Positions 28,464 through 37,700 of a DNA stretch of 64,000 nucleotides are shown one piece after another. The DNA comes from Coraliomargarita algicola (GTDB lineage Bacteria > Verrucomicrobiota > Verrucomicrobiia > Opitutales > Coraliomargaritaceae). The position numbers were made by a program, and so were the translations under genes. The stretch lies in contig NZ_CP138858.1 of the NCBI RefSeq assembly GCF_033878955.1, positions 5,235,001 through 5,299,000 on the forward strand. Reading direction: 5' to 3'. Position 1 is the first letter of the stretch, and every line of letters starts with the position of its first letter. A model generated the notes under the pieces. That model was not told the origin of the DNA. It saw only the letters and a program-made list of their open reading frames with translations, and did not search any database.

Positions 28464-30516
28464 ATGGATCCGTATATTATAAAATTACGTATTCTGAAAC
28501 AGCTGATTTCCATTACTTCCTTACGTCATTTTCTTTTTGCATGGGTGTTATCGGCACCGCTGTTTGCTTTGGCGGAGCATGTCGCCCTGTGGGATATTCC
28601 GCAGGTGCAGATTGATTTAAAGCAGCGTATCATTGATTTGACTACTGAGATGCAGAATCTACCTATTCCAGGGGAACCGCTGCAGCATGAGGCGTTTGGC
28701 TATCATAGTAGCTTTTTACCGGAATTGGATGTATTGCCAAAGGAGCCTAGATGGACTGTGGAATTTAACTTCCGCGGGCACTTGCCTTTACAAAAGTTGA
28801 TCTTGATTCCCGCTTACGACCGTCGTTTTGAGCGTTCGAAAAATTATGGATTCCCTAAGCGATTTCGAATCGTTTGGATTCGTGCGGAAGGAGAGGAGAC
28901 CGTTGTGGGCGAATGGATGAATGAGGATTGTCCGGATCCTGGCTGGGCACCTCTGAGCATTCCCTTTCCGGAGGTGAGCGGCAAAGGACTGAATCGTATA
29001 CGCATCGAAGTTTTCCGTGGCGTGGAGGATGGCGGGCAGGAATATTTCGCTTTAGATGAAGTGTTTGGTGTCATCAGGCGATGCGTGGCTGGCACAGTCG
29101 ATTCAAACCAGTGGTGCGCTGGAGTCGCGACCTTATTGGAGCCCTGATTACCTGATCGACCAGCGAACGAGTCTTGGTTTACCGTTGCAGCCTGCGCGAT
29201 CCGATATATCATCGACTGGCATTCCCGATTTTAGTTCAGTCTTGGAGGTGCCTCCAACGCAAGCGCTGGTGATCGAGCTCGACCTTGGCCAGGAGCTGGA
29301 GGTGGGGCGCTTGCATCTTTTTCCAGCCACGCCGATCGATGGGGTGCTGATTCCAAATTTCGGATTTGCTCGATCAATTGAAATTGCATTCTTTAAAGAA
29401 AAGGGCGATGGGACTGCTGCGATACGGAGAAGTTGGTTTAAGAGAATCGGGAAGTTAGAGCCCGGGAATAATGTGATTCGAGTGCCGACTTTGGGTAAAT
29501 ATGCACGCTGGATTCGCATCACTTTACATGAGCTACCGCTACATGATGGTCAACCAGTGGTCGGCTTCGGGGAAATTCATGCATTTAACCAAGGCGTGCC
29601 ACTGGTATTCGAATCTGTGACGCTTTCCGGATTCCCCACATCCGCCGATGAGATGAAAGATCGCTTGATTGATCTGGAGGTGGATGGGCGCAGGGTCATG
29701 CTTTTCCACGACTGGTTGCAAGGGCTTGAGCGTCGTCAGCAGCTGAGTCGCGAATTGGCAGCTGTAAACAAGCAACTGACTGAGATCACCACGCGCTGGC
29801 AAGGCTTCTGGCGCGGCCTGATTGCTGCGCTGATTTGTATTCTCATTCTATGTGCGGTGAGTGTGACGAGCTATACGCTTTGGCAACGTAAACGCAAGGA
29901 GGCCGCGCTGCGTGAGCGTATCGCGATGGATCTGCATGACGATATCGGTAGTCGCGTCAGTGCGATGGCACTCGGGGCGACTTACATCCAACGTTTGGCA
30001 AACGAAACAGCGGTGATCGAACAAGGCGGTAAGTTGCGCCGTTTAGCGGAGCAGATGCAGTCGGCACTCTCCGATGTGTTGTGGTTTACGGATAGTGAAA
30101 CCGACACTCTCCATCAATTGCTTTCGCGGCTTGAGTCGATTGCAGAGCAGGTCGTTTCGACCGAGCAGTTAGAACTGCTCGTTACCGACATCGATAAGAT
30201 GCCAGACTCCAAAGTATCCGTCATGTTTAAGCGCGACACGATGCTCATTTTCCGTGAGATGGTGAATAACGCGGCAAAGCATTCCGGTGGGGATCTGGTG
30301 CAAGTTAAATTCGTCTGGAAGAAGCCGTATTTAACTATTTCCGTGCGTGACAATGGCGCTGGCTTTGACATCGCTGAGGTGAAGTCAAAGCAAGTGGATC
30401 GTCCGCAATTAGGCATTAGTAGTATGGCTCGGCGCGCCGATCGAATCGGCGCAAGGCTTGTAATCGAATCCACGCTCGGGCAAGGTAGTGAAATCATGCT
30501 CCGTATTCAGCTTTAA
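28464..30516 (+). pseudogene. Sensor histidine kinase (HisKA_3 type), frameshifted near 29076
   Basis: The first frame (28464-29147) encodes a signal/anchor and the first sandwich of the same ectodomain as the kinase at 12.3 kb (YGFPKRFRIVW, NEDCPDPGWAPL, EYFALDEVFGVI). At about 29073-29077 the homology moves to the next frame (GDAWLAQSIQTSGALESRPY), which runs to 30516: second sandwich, membrane helix (about 29806-29886), HisKA_3 with the phospho-acceptor His codon at 29935 (AMDLHDDIGSRVSAM) and HATPase_c (VNNAAKHSGG, VRDNGAGFD). Removing one base near A29076 restores EVFGVIGDAWLAQ. It may be a true one-base insertion or a sequencing error; an independent start at 29056 without a signal peptide is unlikely. 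The paired regulator follows after 5 bases. Confidence 0.82.
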
Positions 30517-30521
30517 TCAAT

Positions 30522-31184
30522 ATGACGACTCCAAACCCACTGAACGAAACGACGACCGTCTGGATTATCGAAGACAGCTCTGACTATGCAGAGCATTTAG
30601 CTAATTTGCTCAATTTGGAGGAGGGACTGAATTGCGAACAGTCCTTCGGTAGCTACGATGAGGCGCGTTCTTTTCTGAAAAATTCAATGGTGCCGGATGT
30701 GATACTCCTCGACCTTAACTTGCCCGGTATGCATGGGCTCGAGGCGATTGTGGATTTGAAGCAGAACTATCCCGAAATCCTGATCGTTGTGCTGACGATC
30801 GCTGGCAAGCGGCGTAGTGTTTTCGATGCCATGCGGGCTGGCGCGGTCGGGTATCTCCTTAAAACTGAACCTTTTGAGGTCATTGTTAAGCAGATCCACG
30901 AGGTGATTGAAGGAGGGATGCCGCTCAGTAGTGCCGTGACGCCCTATGTCGTGGAGTTATTAAAATCAGCGCCAGATCGTGTCTCGAATCTCGACCTGAC
31001 GAAGCGGGAAGTCGAAATTCTCAATAATTTGGCGAATGGTTTGCAGCGCAAAGAAATCGCCGACCAACTTTCGATTGCGACGGTCACAGTGGACTACCAT
31101 TTGCGCAGTATTTACCGAAAGTTTGGGGTGCATTCGACACCCGCAGCAGTGGCTAAAGCCTTCCGTGAAGGCATCTTGAAATAG
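30522..31184 (+). CDS. NarL/LuxR-type response regulator
   Basis: The N-terminal receiver domain carries IIEDS, phospho-acceptor Asp64 (VILLDLNLPGMHG), Thr in VLTIAG and Lys in LLKTEP. The C-terminal LuxR/GerE helix-turn-helix (about residues 155-218) reads LTKREVEILNNLANGLQRKE and VTVDYHLRSIYRKF. The gene begins 5 bases after the HisKA_3 kinase stop, so the two form one operon and a NarXL-like pair. The next gene, a PEP-CTERM protein with a conserved inverted-repeat promoter, is an obvious candidate target. Confidence 0.94.
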   Translation: MTTPNPLNETTTVWIIEDSSDYAEHLANLLNLEEGLNCEQSFGSYDEARSFLKNSMVPDVILLDLNLPGMHGLEAIVDLKQNYPEILIVVLTIAGKRRSVFDAMRAGAVGYLLKTEPFEVIVKQIHEVIEGGMPLSSAVTPYVVELLKSAPDRVSNLDLTKREVEILNNLANGLQRKEIADQLSIATVTVDYHLRSIYRKFGVHSTPAAVAKAFREGILK

Positions 31185-31213
31185 CGAAAGTGATCAGGGG
31201 AAGGGCGAAGAGA

Positions 31214-31281
31214 CTACGAGAAGTTGTAGTGCGAACTACAGATCCCATAGTTTGTTTTTTGATCAGGTTTGGTGATTAATT
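31214..31281 (+). promoter_or_regulatory. Conserved 68-bp promoter/operator upstream of PEP-CTERM gene 1
   Basis: This block is shared with the block at 33916-33983, at the same distance (31 bases) from the start codon. It contains CTACGA(G/T)AAGTTGTAG, the inverted repeat GTAG-N6-CTAC (31226-31239), GATCCCATAGTTTG and GATTAATT. TTTGTT at 31251 and GATTAA at 31274 are separated by 17 bases and could be -35 and -10 boxes; the inverted repeat would then sit about 20 bases upstream of -35, where an activator binds. Confidence 0.65.
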
Positions 31282-31312
31282 CGGTTCAACTTCTAATTAT
31301 CCCACAAAAAAC

Positions 31313-32020
31313 ATGAAAAAGATAACGCAATGTGCCTTACTTGGAGCGAGCTTATTGGCTACTGCGGCAGCGAATGCAGCAGTCGTTCTGATTGATTACG
31401 ACGATGGTGTCGTTGGCGGCGGTCACGATGCCTCCGTAAAAGCCGGTGATTTCGATACCTTGGCGGCGACAACTGGCGCTGGTTGGGATTTAAACCTCGG
31501 AACAGGCGCGTCGGAATGGGCCGATAATCTGTCCTCAGGTGTGGGTAGTAATGGAAACTTAATCATCGGCGCCGCGAGCCTTGCCCCCACAGGCCCTAAA
31601 GTGCCTGGCATTGACACAGGCGCCACCATCGCGCTCGGACAGACCTTTGATGCTTCCTTCATGTGGAGAGATGCGTTCAATTGGGATGCCGCTGACACTG
31701 TTAGTATGGTATTCTTCTATACGGCTGATGATCTGATTAACGGCACCGCAACAGATGTTTTGACACTCACATCTACCGCAACGGACATTGCTGGTGATTG
31801 GGATACTGAATCAATCACAGCTGCGAGCTATGAGATTGATGTCACATCCGCTGTCGGTAAAAACTTATTTGTCCGCTTTGATACAAGCGCGATTGATGGT
31901 GAATTCGCCCGCTTGGACAATGTTTACGTTGCTGCGAGTGTTATTCCCGAACCTGGCACCTATGCTTTGATCGCAGGCATGCTGGGGCTTTGCTCAGTGA
32001 TGTTGCGTCGCCGCCAGTAA
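31313..32020 (+). CDS. PEP-CTERM sorting-domain protein
   Basis: A signal peptide (LLGASLLATAAANAA) precedes a beta-rich Gly/Ala/Asp/Thr-rich body of about 190 residues. The C-terminus is a full PEP-CTERM signal: VIPEPGTYALIAG, a hydrophobic stretch and the basic tail MLRRRQ. Such proteins are processed by an exosortase and displayed on or released from the cell surface; no exosortase is in the window. The body contains FVRFDTSAIDGEFARLDNVY, similar to a segment of the long sulfatase at 34.8 kb (FLRFES..NSEFAALDGITL), so both may carry the same carbohydrate-binding-type sandwich. Confidence 0.92.
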   Translation: MKKITQCALLGASLLATAAANAAVVLIDYDDGVVGGGHDASVKAGDFDTLAATTGAGWDLNLGTGASEWADNLSSGVGSNGNLIIGAASLAPTGPKVPGIDTGATIALGQTFDASFMWRDAFNWDAADTVSMVFFYTADDLINGTATDVLTLTSTATDIAGDWDTESITAASYEIDVTSAVGKNLFVRFDTSAIDGEFARLDNVYVAASVIPEPGTYALIAGMLGLCSVMLRRRQ

Positions 32021-32055
32021 GTGCCGCCAGCTAGACCTGAGTCGGTGATTTTCAT

Positions 32056-32088
32056 AGACCCTGCCTTTCTAGGGCAGGGTCTTTTTTT
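32056..32088 (+). terminator. Rho-independent terminator after PEP-CTERM gene 1
   Basis: AGACCCTGCC (32056-32065) pairs perfectly with GGCAGGGTCT (32073-32082) and is followed by seven T residues. The stem core GACCCTGCC is the same as that of the terminator after the second PEP-CTERM gene. Confidence 0.92.
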
Positions 32089-32107
32089 GCCAACAAAACA
32101 CGACGAA

Positions 32108-33874
32108 ATGACTCTTTTATTTAAGAAATCGAGCCGCATTGCCTTTGTGATTACTTTCTTTCTCTGCAGTAGTCGCGGCACGGCCGACTTCATCTACCCA
32201 GACAGCTTATCGACGGATGGCGGGCAGTTCAATGCGAGCTTTCCAGTCGAGAATTTGACAAATGAAAGTCTCACCTTAGCCACCGACACCATCAGCGCGA
32301 CGGCGGCAAATTCGGGCCTAGCCTATGCCACGGCAGACCCTCCCGCAGGGGGATACCCAGTGACGGTCATCGTTGAATTTAATTCGGAAACAGACCTCTC
32401 TGCCTTTTACCTCTGGAATAATTCGACGAATGCCACGATCGCCAGTAAAGGCATTCAGGATTTTACCCTAAAGTTCTATGATGCGCCTGGCGGCGCGACT
32501 GGTGGAGGCGCTCAAGTAGGAGCTGATTATAGCGAAACGGCAACCGAAGGCCCCACGACTGGAACCTATGCGGCGGAGCAGTTTGTGTTTGAATCCACCT
32601 ATGCGGGCGTTCGCTCTGTGGAGTTGATTATTACTAATAATTTCTTGGGGAGTTCTTGGGTGGGGGCCCGTGAGTTAGCCTTTGAGGGGAGGAATTCACT
32701 GGCAGATCCATCCGTGACCCGTGTGCTGGTTTATCTTGTCGGTGGCCAGTCGAATGCTGATGGATACGGAATCGCTTCCGAATTGCCGATCGCCGATCAG
32801 GCGCCGACGCCTGAAGTTAGGTTTTATCATGGCAACGGAGGCGGGGAGAGTCCTTTGGCTGCCCACGAATGGGTCGACCTGCAGGCCGGCAGTGGCAGTA
32901 AAAGTGGGAACGCCGGTGGTTTTGGACCTGAGTTACAATTCGGGCGTGACGTGCATGCTCGACTTGGCGCGGAGAAAAGCCGCATCGCCATCATCAAACA
33001 TACGGTGGGCGGAACCAATCTCTATGCTGATTGGATCGCTGGTGGTGATGCGTCCACTTCCGGGGACGGTGCCATCTACCAAGCTTTCCAATCGACGGTG
33101 GCCAATGGTCTTGCGGGCTTGGTGTCGTTTTTTCCCAATGCCATCATCCAGATCGAGGGCATGATTTGGCATCAGGGAGAGGGCGATGTGAACGGCGGTG
33201 AGCATAACAACTATCAAACAAATTTAACCAACTTCATCGCGGACCTTCGTTTGACCTACGGCAGTGAATTGCGGTTTGTGATTGCCCAGCTCTCGAACAG
33301 TCAATGGTCGGCTGGGGATGCCACCAAGCAAGCGCGCTGCGACGTCGTTCAAGCCGCCCAACAATCCGTGGCCGATGCGTCCGCCTACAATGGAATGATT
33401 GCGACTGAGGGGCTCGCCCCCAGTGCATCCGGGGGGATCATTCACTTTGCTACGGAGGCCTATCTCACGACCGGAGCGCGATTTGCTGAGGCGATGCTAC
33501 GCTTACCTATAACGGATACGGACGGGAATGGGCTGGATGATGATTGGGAAATCACGCATTTCGGAACTAAAGGCCAATCACCCGGCGACGATTCGGATTT
33601 TGATGGGTGGAGCAACCAGGAGGAACACGACTGGCAAAGCTCTCCCGTTTCGGCCAATTCAAGGCCCGTAGTCACGATCGGGGACGCAGGCAATACTCTG
33701 GAATGGACCCCCGAGAGCGGACGGCGCTATTACGTGCAGCAATCCACCGACCTGTCGGCTTGGACCACGTTCGAATCCTTTATCCCGTCGACTGCGCCCG
33801 CACTGCAGAGCTGGACGCTGCCTAATCTTCCTGCGGAAACACAAGTGTTCTTCCGTGTCGGCGTGCAGCGCTAG
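32108..33874 (+). CDS. Secreted SASA-domain carbohydrate esterase (sialate O-acetylesterase-like)
   Basis: The frame is open from 32021, but ATG 32108 begins a clear signal peptide (MTLLFKKSSRIAFVITFFLC) and lies beyond the terminator of the previous gene. Residues about 30-195 form an F5/8C-like sandwich (STDGGQFNASFPVENLTNES). Residues about 200-470 are a SASA/SGNH domain with nucleophile Ser215 in VGGQSNADG, IKHTVGGTNL and WHQGEGDV. A calcium-binding thrombospondin type-3-like segment (DTDGNGLDDDWE, DSDFDGWSNQEE) follows, then a short C-terminal domain (GRRYYVQQSTDLSAW) shared with the sulfatase at 34.8 kb. It probably removes acetyl groups from the target glycan at the cell surface. Confidence 0.86.
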   Translation: MTLLFKKSSRIAFVITFFLCSSRGTADFIYPDSLSTDGGQFNASFPVENLTNESLTLATDTISATAANSGLAYATADPPAGGYPVTVIVEFNSETDLSAFYLWNNSTNATIASKGIQDFTLKFYDAPGGATGGGAQVGADYSETATEGPTTGTYAAEQFVFESTYAGVRSVELIITNNFLGSSWVGARELAFEGRNSLADPSVTRVLVYLVGGQSNADGYGIASELPIADQAPTPEVRFYHGNGGGESPLAAHEWVDLQAGSGSKSGNAGGFGPELQFGRDVHARLGAEKSRIAIIKHTVGGTNLYADWIAGGDASTSGDGAIYQAFQSTVANGLAGLVSFFPNAIIQIEGMIWHQGEGDVNGGEHNNYQTNLTNFIADLRLTYGSELRFVIAQLSNSQWSAGDATKQARCDVVQAAQQSVADASAYNGMIATEGLAPSASGGIIHFATEAYLTTGARFAEAMLRLPITDTDGNGLDDDWEITHFGTKGQSPGDDSDFDGWSNQEEHDWQSSPVSANSRPVVTIGDAGNTLEWTPESGRRYYVQQSTDLSAWTTFESFIPSTAPALQSWTLPNLPAETQVFFRVGVQR

Positions 33875-33915
33875 AGCATGACGTGAGCTTATCGTGTCAA
33901 AGGAGGAGAATCGCC

Positions 33916-33983
33916 CTACGATAAGTTGTAGCACGAACTACTGATCCCATAGTTTGTATTTAGCGCCTGTTTGCTGATTAATT
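33916..33983 (+). promoter_or_regulatory. Conserved 68-bp promoter/operator upstream of PEP-CTERM gene 2
   Basis: This is the second copy of the element at 31214: CTACGATAAGTTGTAG, then GCACGAACTACTGATCCCAT and AGTTTG. The inverted repeat GTAG-N6-CTAC is kept although its central bases differ. TTTGTA at 33953 and GATTAA at 33976 are 17 bases apart, exactly as in the first copy, and the start codon is again 31 bases after the block. Confidence 0.65.
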
Positions 33984-34014
33984 AGAAACTTCACTTCTAT
34001 TAAACCTTAAAAAT

Positions 34015-34656
34015 ATGAAAAATAATATGAAAATATCATTCAGCCTTGTGTCATTAGTCGCCGCCAGCCTGACCGCCAACGCCAGCGACGTCATTGCCGA
34101 CGGTGGCTTTGAAGGCGTGACTGCCGCGAATGGCACCTTGCCTGCCTCTTGGACGGGCGCTGGGGCGAGTTGGGGCACTGCTGATAGCGCTGTTTTAGGC
34201 GCAAATGATGGCGTTAATCGAGCTTTCACCGGTGATCTCACTTCCACCCTCTCTCAGTTGACCAGCACAATTGCTCTTGAAGGCGACATCGTCACCCTCG
34301 ATTTCTACGGAAACGCAGCCAACAACGCGCCTGGTCGCATCTGGAGTGGCACGGTGTTCCTAGACGGCGGATCAGGCACTAAAGTGGATCTCGGCACAAT
34401 TGACCTCGCGATGGACACCACCCAGGGGTCTTGGCAACAAGCCAACATTGCTGCGACTTCATTCACCGTCACGTCTGCAAATCTCATTACTGCAGGGGCA
34501 GGGGCGACTTATGGCGTCGAATTTATCCAAACTGGATCATCAGGCTTCGTGGGGCTTGATAGCGTATCTCTCACCATTGTTCCCGAACCTGGCAGCTATG
34601 CATTACTTGCTGGTTTGACTGGCCTTGCTTGGGTCATGGTGCGTCGTCGCAAGTAA
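34015..34656 (+). CDS. PEP-CTERM sorting-domain protein
   Basis: An N-terminal signal peptide (LVSLVAASLTANAS) is followed by a beta-sandwich-like body (VIADGGFEGVTAANGTLPAS at its start). The C-terminus, IVPEPGSYALLAGLTGLAWV then MVRRRK, is a textbook PEP-CTERM signal. The body resembles carbohydrate-binding-type domains found in many PEP-CTERM proteins; no enzymatic motif is visible. Promoter and terminator match those of the other PEP-CTERM gene, so the two are probably co-regulated. Likely exported and exosortase-processed. Confidence 0.92.
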   Translation: MKNNMKISFSLVSLVAASLTANASDVIADGGFEGVTAANGTLPASWTGAGASWGTADSAVLGANDGVNRAFTGDLTSTLSQLTSTIALEGDIVTLDFYGNAANNAPGRIWSGTVFLDGGSGTKVDLGTIDLAMDTTQGSWQQANIAATSFTVTSANLITAGAGATYGVEFIQTGSSGFVGLDSVSLTIVPEPGSYALLAGLTGLAWVMVRRRK

Positions 34657-34692
34657 ATGCTACCACTTCGCTGTTAGTCAGTAATTTCCATC

Positions 34693-34722
34693 GACCCTGC
34701 CCTTCGGGGCAGGGTCTTTTTT
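34693..34722 (+). terminator. Rho-independent terminator after PEP-CTERM gene 2
   Basis: GACCCTGCCC (34693-34702), a TTCG tetraloop and GGGCAGGGTC (34707-34716) form a perfect 10-bp hairpin followed by six T residues. Confidence 0.95.
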
Positions 34723-34755
34723 CTTTCTTATCAGGCTTCACGACATCGAGTGATT

Positions 34756-37700
34756 ATGGAATTTCAAGGAATTTACATCTTAATGCTGGCCGCTGTGTCA
34801 CTCTGTTCGAGTGTCGTTGCTCAGGCTCAAAGCGAGGCGCCGCGCCCGAATATTGTTTATTTGTATGTCGATGACATGGGCTGGGGATCTATTGGGGCCA
34901 ATGGACAGGATGAGCGTCGCGCAGCGGGCTTGGCCAATGTGCTCACTCCAAATATTGATCGCTTAGCCGAAGCCGGAGTGAACTTTCAACGCGCGTATGG
35001 TGCCACCGTTTGTTCACCCGCGCGTTCTTCACAGCAGACTGGTTTTCACCAAGGCCATAGCTACGCAGATCGTAACGATACCGACAATGCCCAGAAGGCC
35101 ATGCGTGCCGAAGACTTGACGATGGGCGACGTGCTCAAAGCTGCTGGGTATGTAACGGGTTATTGGGGCAAGTGGGGCTACGGTGCGTCCGATTCGCTCA
35201 ACAGCCCCGTGCTGTTAAACCAACAGACGCTGCCGCATGAACATGGCTATGATTATGTGCTGGCGGAGTTGCATCATATTCGTGCGCACTCTTACTTTCA
35301 GCCGACGCTATGGTCCTACAAACCAGGAGACGCCAACCTGAATTTGGTGACGAACACTTTAGCCGCTTACGCCAACAATCCAGATTACCCAGAACTGCCC
35401 GCCAGGCAAAGCGACGCTGCGTATCCATCGACCGCATACTGCGACGATACGTATGCCTTCGCGGCCTTAGATTTCGTCCGCACGCAAGCACAGCAATACA
35501 ATGCCGACGGCACACCATTCTTCGCCTTGTTTGCCTCACAGATTCCGCATAGTCCGTATAATGACATTATCGACTTGCCGGGCTGGGACGATGCGTATGA
35601 CGGGGATGCCGAATTTGCCGCGCTTTCTGCTGATTCAAAGCAATGGGCAGCGATGGTCACTCGAATCGATGCACACTTAGGTAATATTATAGCTGCTCTA
35701 GAAGACCCGAATAACGATGGCGACACCTCCGATTCCGTTGCCGACAACACCATTGTCATCTTTATGTCTGACAATGGTGGGCATACTAATAATTCACGCA
35801 CGGAATTGGACGCGAATGGTGGCTTGAAAGGCTACAAAACTCAGATTTGGGAGGGAGGCATTCGAGTGCCAATGGTCGTGCGCTGGCCGAGCAAAATTAC
35901 CGCTAGCTCAACGCTACAAGTTGGCACGGATACGCAAATGGTGGTGGACGTGACTGACTTATTACCGACCTTCTGTGACCTCGCAGGGGTGGAAACACCG
36001 CTTGGTTTGGATGGCGTGTCAATTGCGCCGACCCTCTTGAGTGAAGACGAGCAACGCCCTCGCGATTTCATTATTCACGAGGCTCAGCCAGATCGTTCGA
36101 TTATTCACGGCGATTATAAATTGGTCGACGATAACGGCACTTTAAAGCTCTACGACCTCGTCAATGATCATGACGAATCGACTAACATCGCCGGAGCCAA
36201 TGCGACACTCGCCGCGGAGCTCTCCACGCTGCTCTATGGGGAACGTGTGGCTGAGCCACAGTGGTTTTCCATTACCTACCATTCGTGGATGGGAGCCGAC
36301 GGGGCAGACGCGTCGACCGCTGTGAACTGGTCGGATTACACCTATACCAACAGCCTCAACAGTGTGACTTATCAAAGCGATACGGGTGCACCGCAGCTTA
36401 GTTGGATCGCTCAGATGGAAAACACTGGAGGCAGTGATCAGACAGCATTGGCAGATGCTGATTTGGAGTTTCTTGGTTTGGAGATTAAAGGTGCGTCTGG
36501 CGTTGCGAAGCAGATTTTCGATGTCAATTCTCATCATATCGTCGGACGCAATGAAATCCGTGTGTCCGCGCATGGACAGATACAATTAGCTGGAGGCACC
36601 TTGGAGTCGCTGCGTTGGTTGGATTTGAAAGAGGCCGGAGAGTTGTCCGGGCATGGGAAGGTCGCGGCCGCTTGCTATAATGCGGGGGCATTGACCGTGA
36701 TTGGGGGCGATGAAACCACTGTGCCGGCTAGCAGTGGTGAGCTTCTTCAAAACGGAGGCTTCGAGTCGGGGAGTGGTCATACTTATAGTTCGACTGACGC
36801 TTGGTTTAACTACGGCGGTGATCAAAGTTTAGACGCACGCAATACGATCAACGCTCAAGCCGGAAGCTACCGCGGCATCGTGGGGGTGAATGGCAGCGGG
36901 ATTGTCTCCTCGCCCGCGGTCGATACAGGCCACACCATCCAACGCGGGGATGTATTTACCTTGGAATTTTACTATGCCGGTGCGAGTGGATGGGATCTTG
37001 GTAGCGATACAATCACGGCCTCGCTTTACTACGAAGATGGTGGTGAGCAAACACTTGCCAGCTTCGAGGTCACGCCCACGCAAAACTTTTCCAACGGCTA
37101 TGATTTGTCGGCAAATAATGTGATCAACGCAACGCCGAGTTCCATTGGGAAGCAGTTGTTCTTACGATTCGAATCGACAACCGCCACTAACAGTGAGTTC
37201 GCTGCGTTAGACGGGATAACACTCAGCTTCATCAGCGAGGCGGGTGTCGTGCCAGCCGACCGTGTGCTTGTCATCGATGGTTACTATCGTGAAACGGACA
37301 CTGCGAGTGTAGAGATTTATCTTCAAGGAACTGGCACCGCTGGGATCGACTATGCTCAAGTTCAAGTCACAGAAACAGCGACTTTGTCGGGCATGCTCGC
37401 TGTGACTGTGGATGCTGCGCTCAGCCCGCAACTAGGCGATGCCTTCGAGGTCTTGACAGCTGCTTCGATTGTTGGGCGTTTCACAAATCCGGACGACCTG
37501 GTGGAGGGCAGTGATGGCACCTTATTTGCGATCACATATAGTCGTGATGCAGTCACATTGACTGTGACTGAGCGAACCAGTCAGGGAACGCCTTATTCAT
37601 GGCTGGATCAACACGGGCTGGTTCTCGGTGGTGACTATGAATCCGCAGCATTAAGTAACGCTGATGGTGATAATTGGCTGGCCTGGGAGGAATTTATTTT

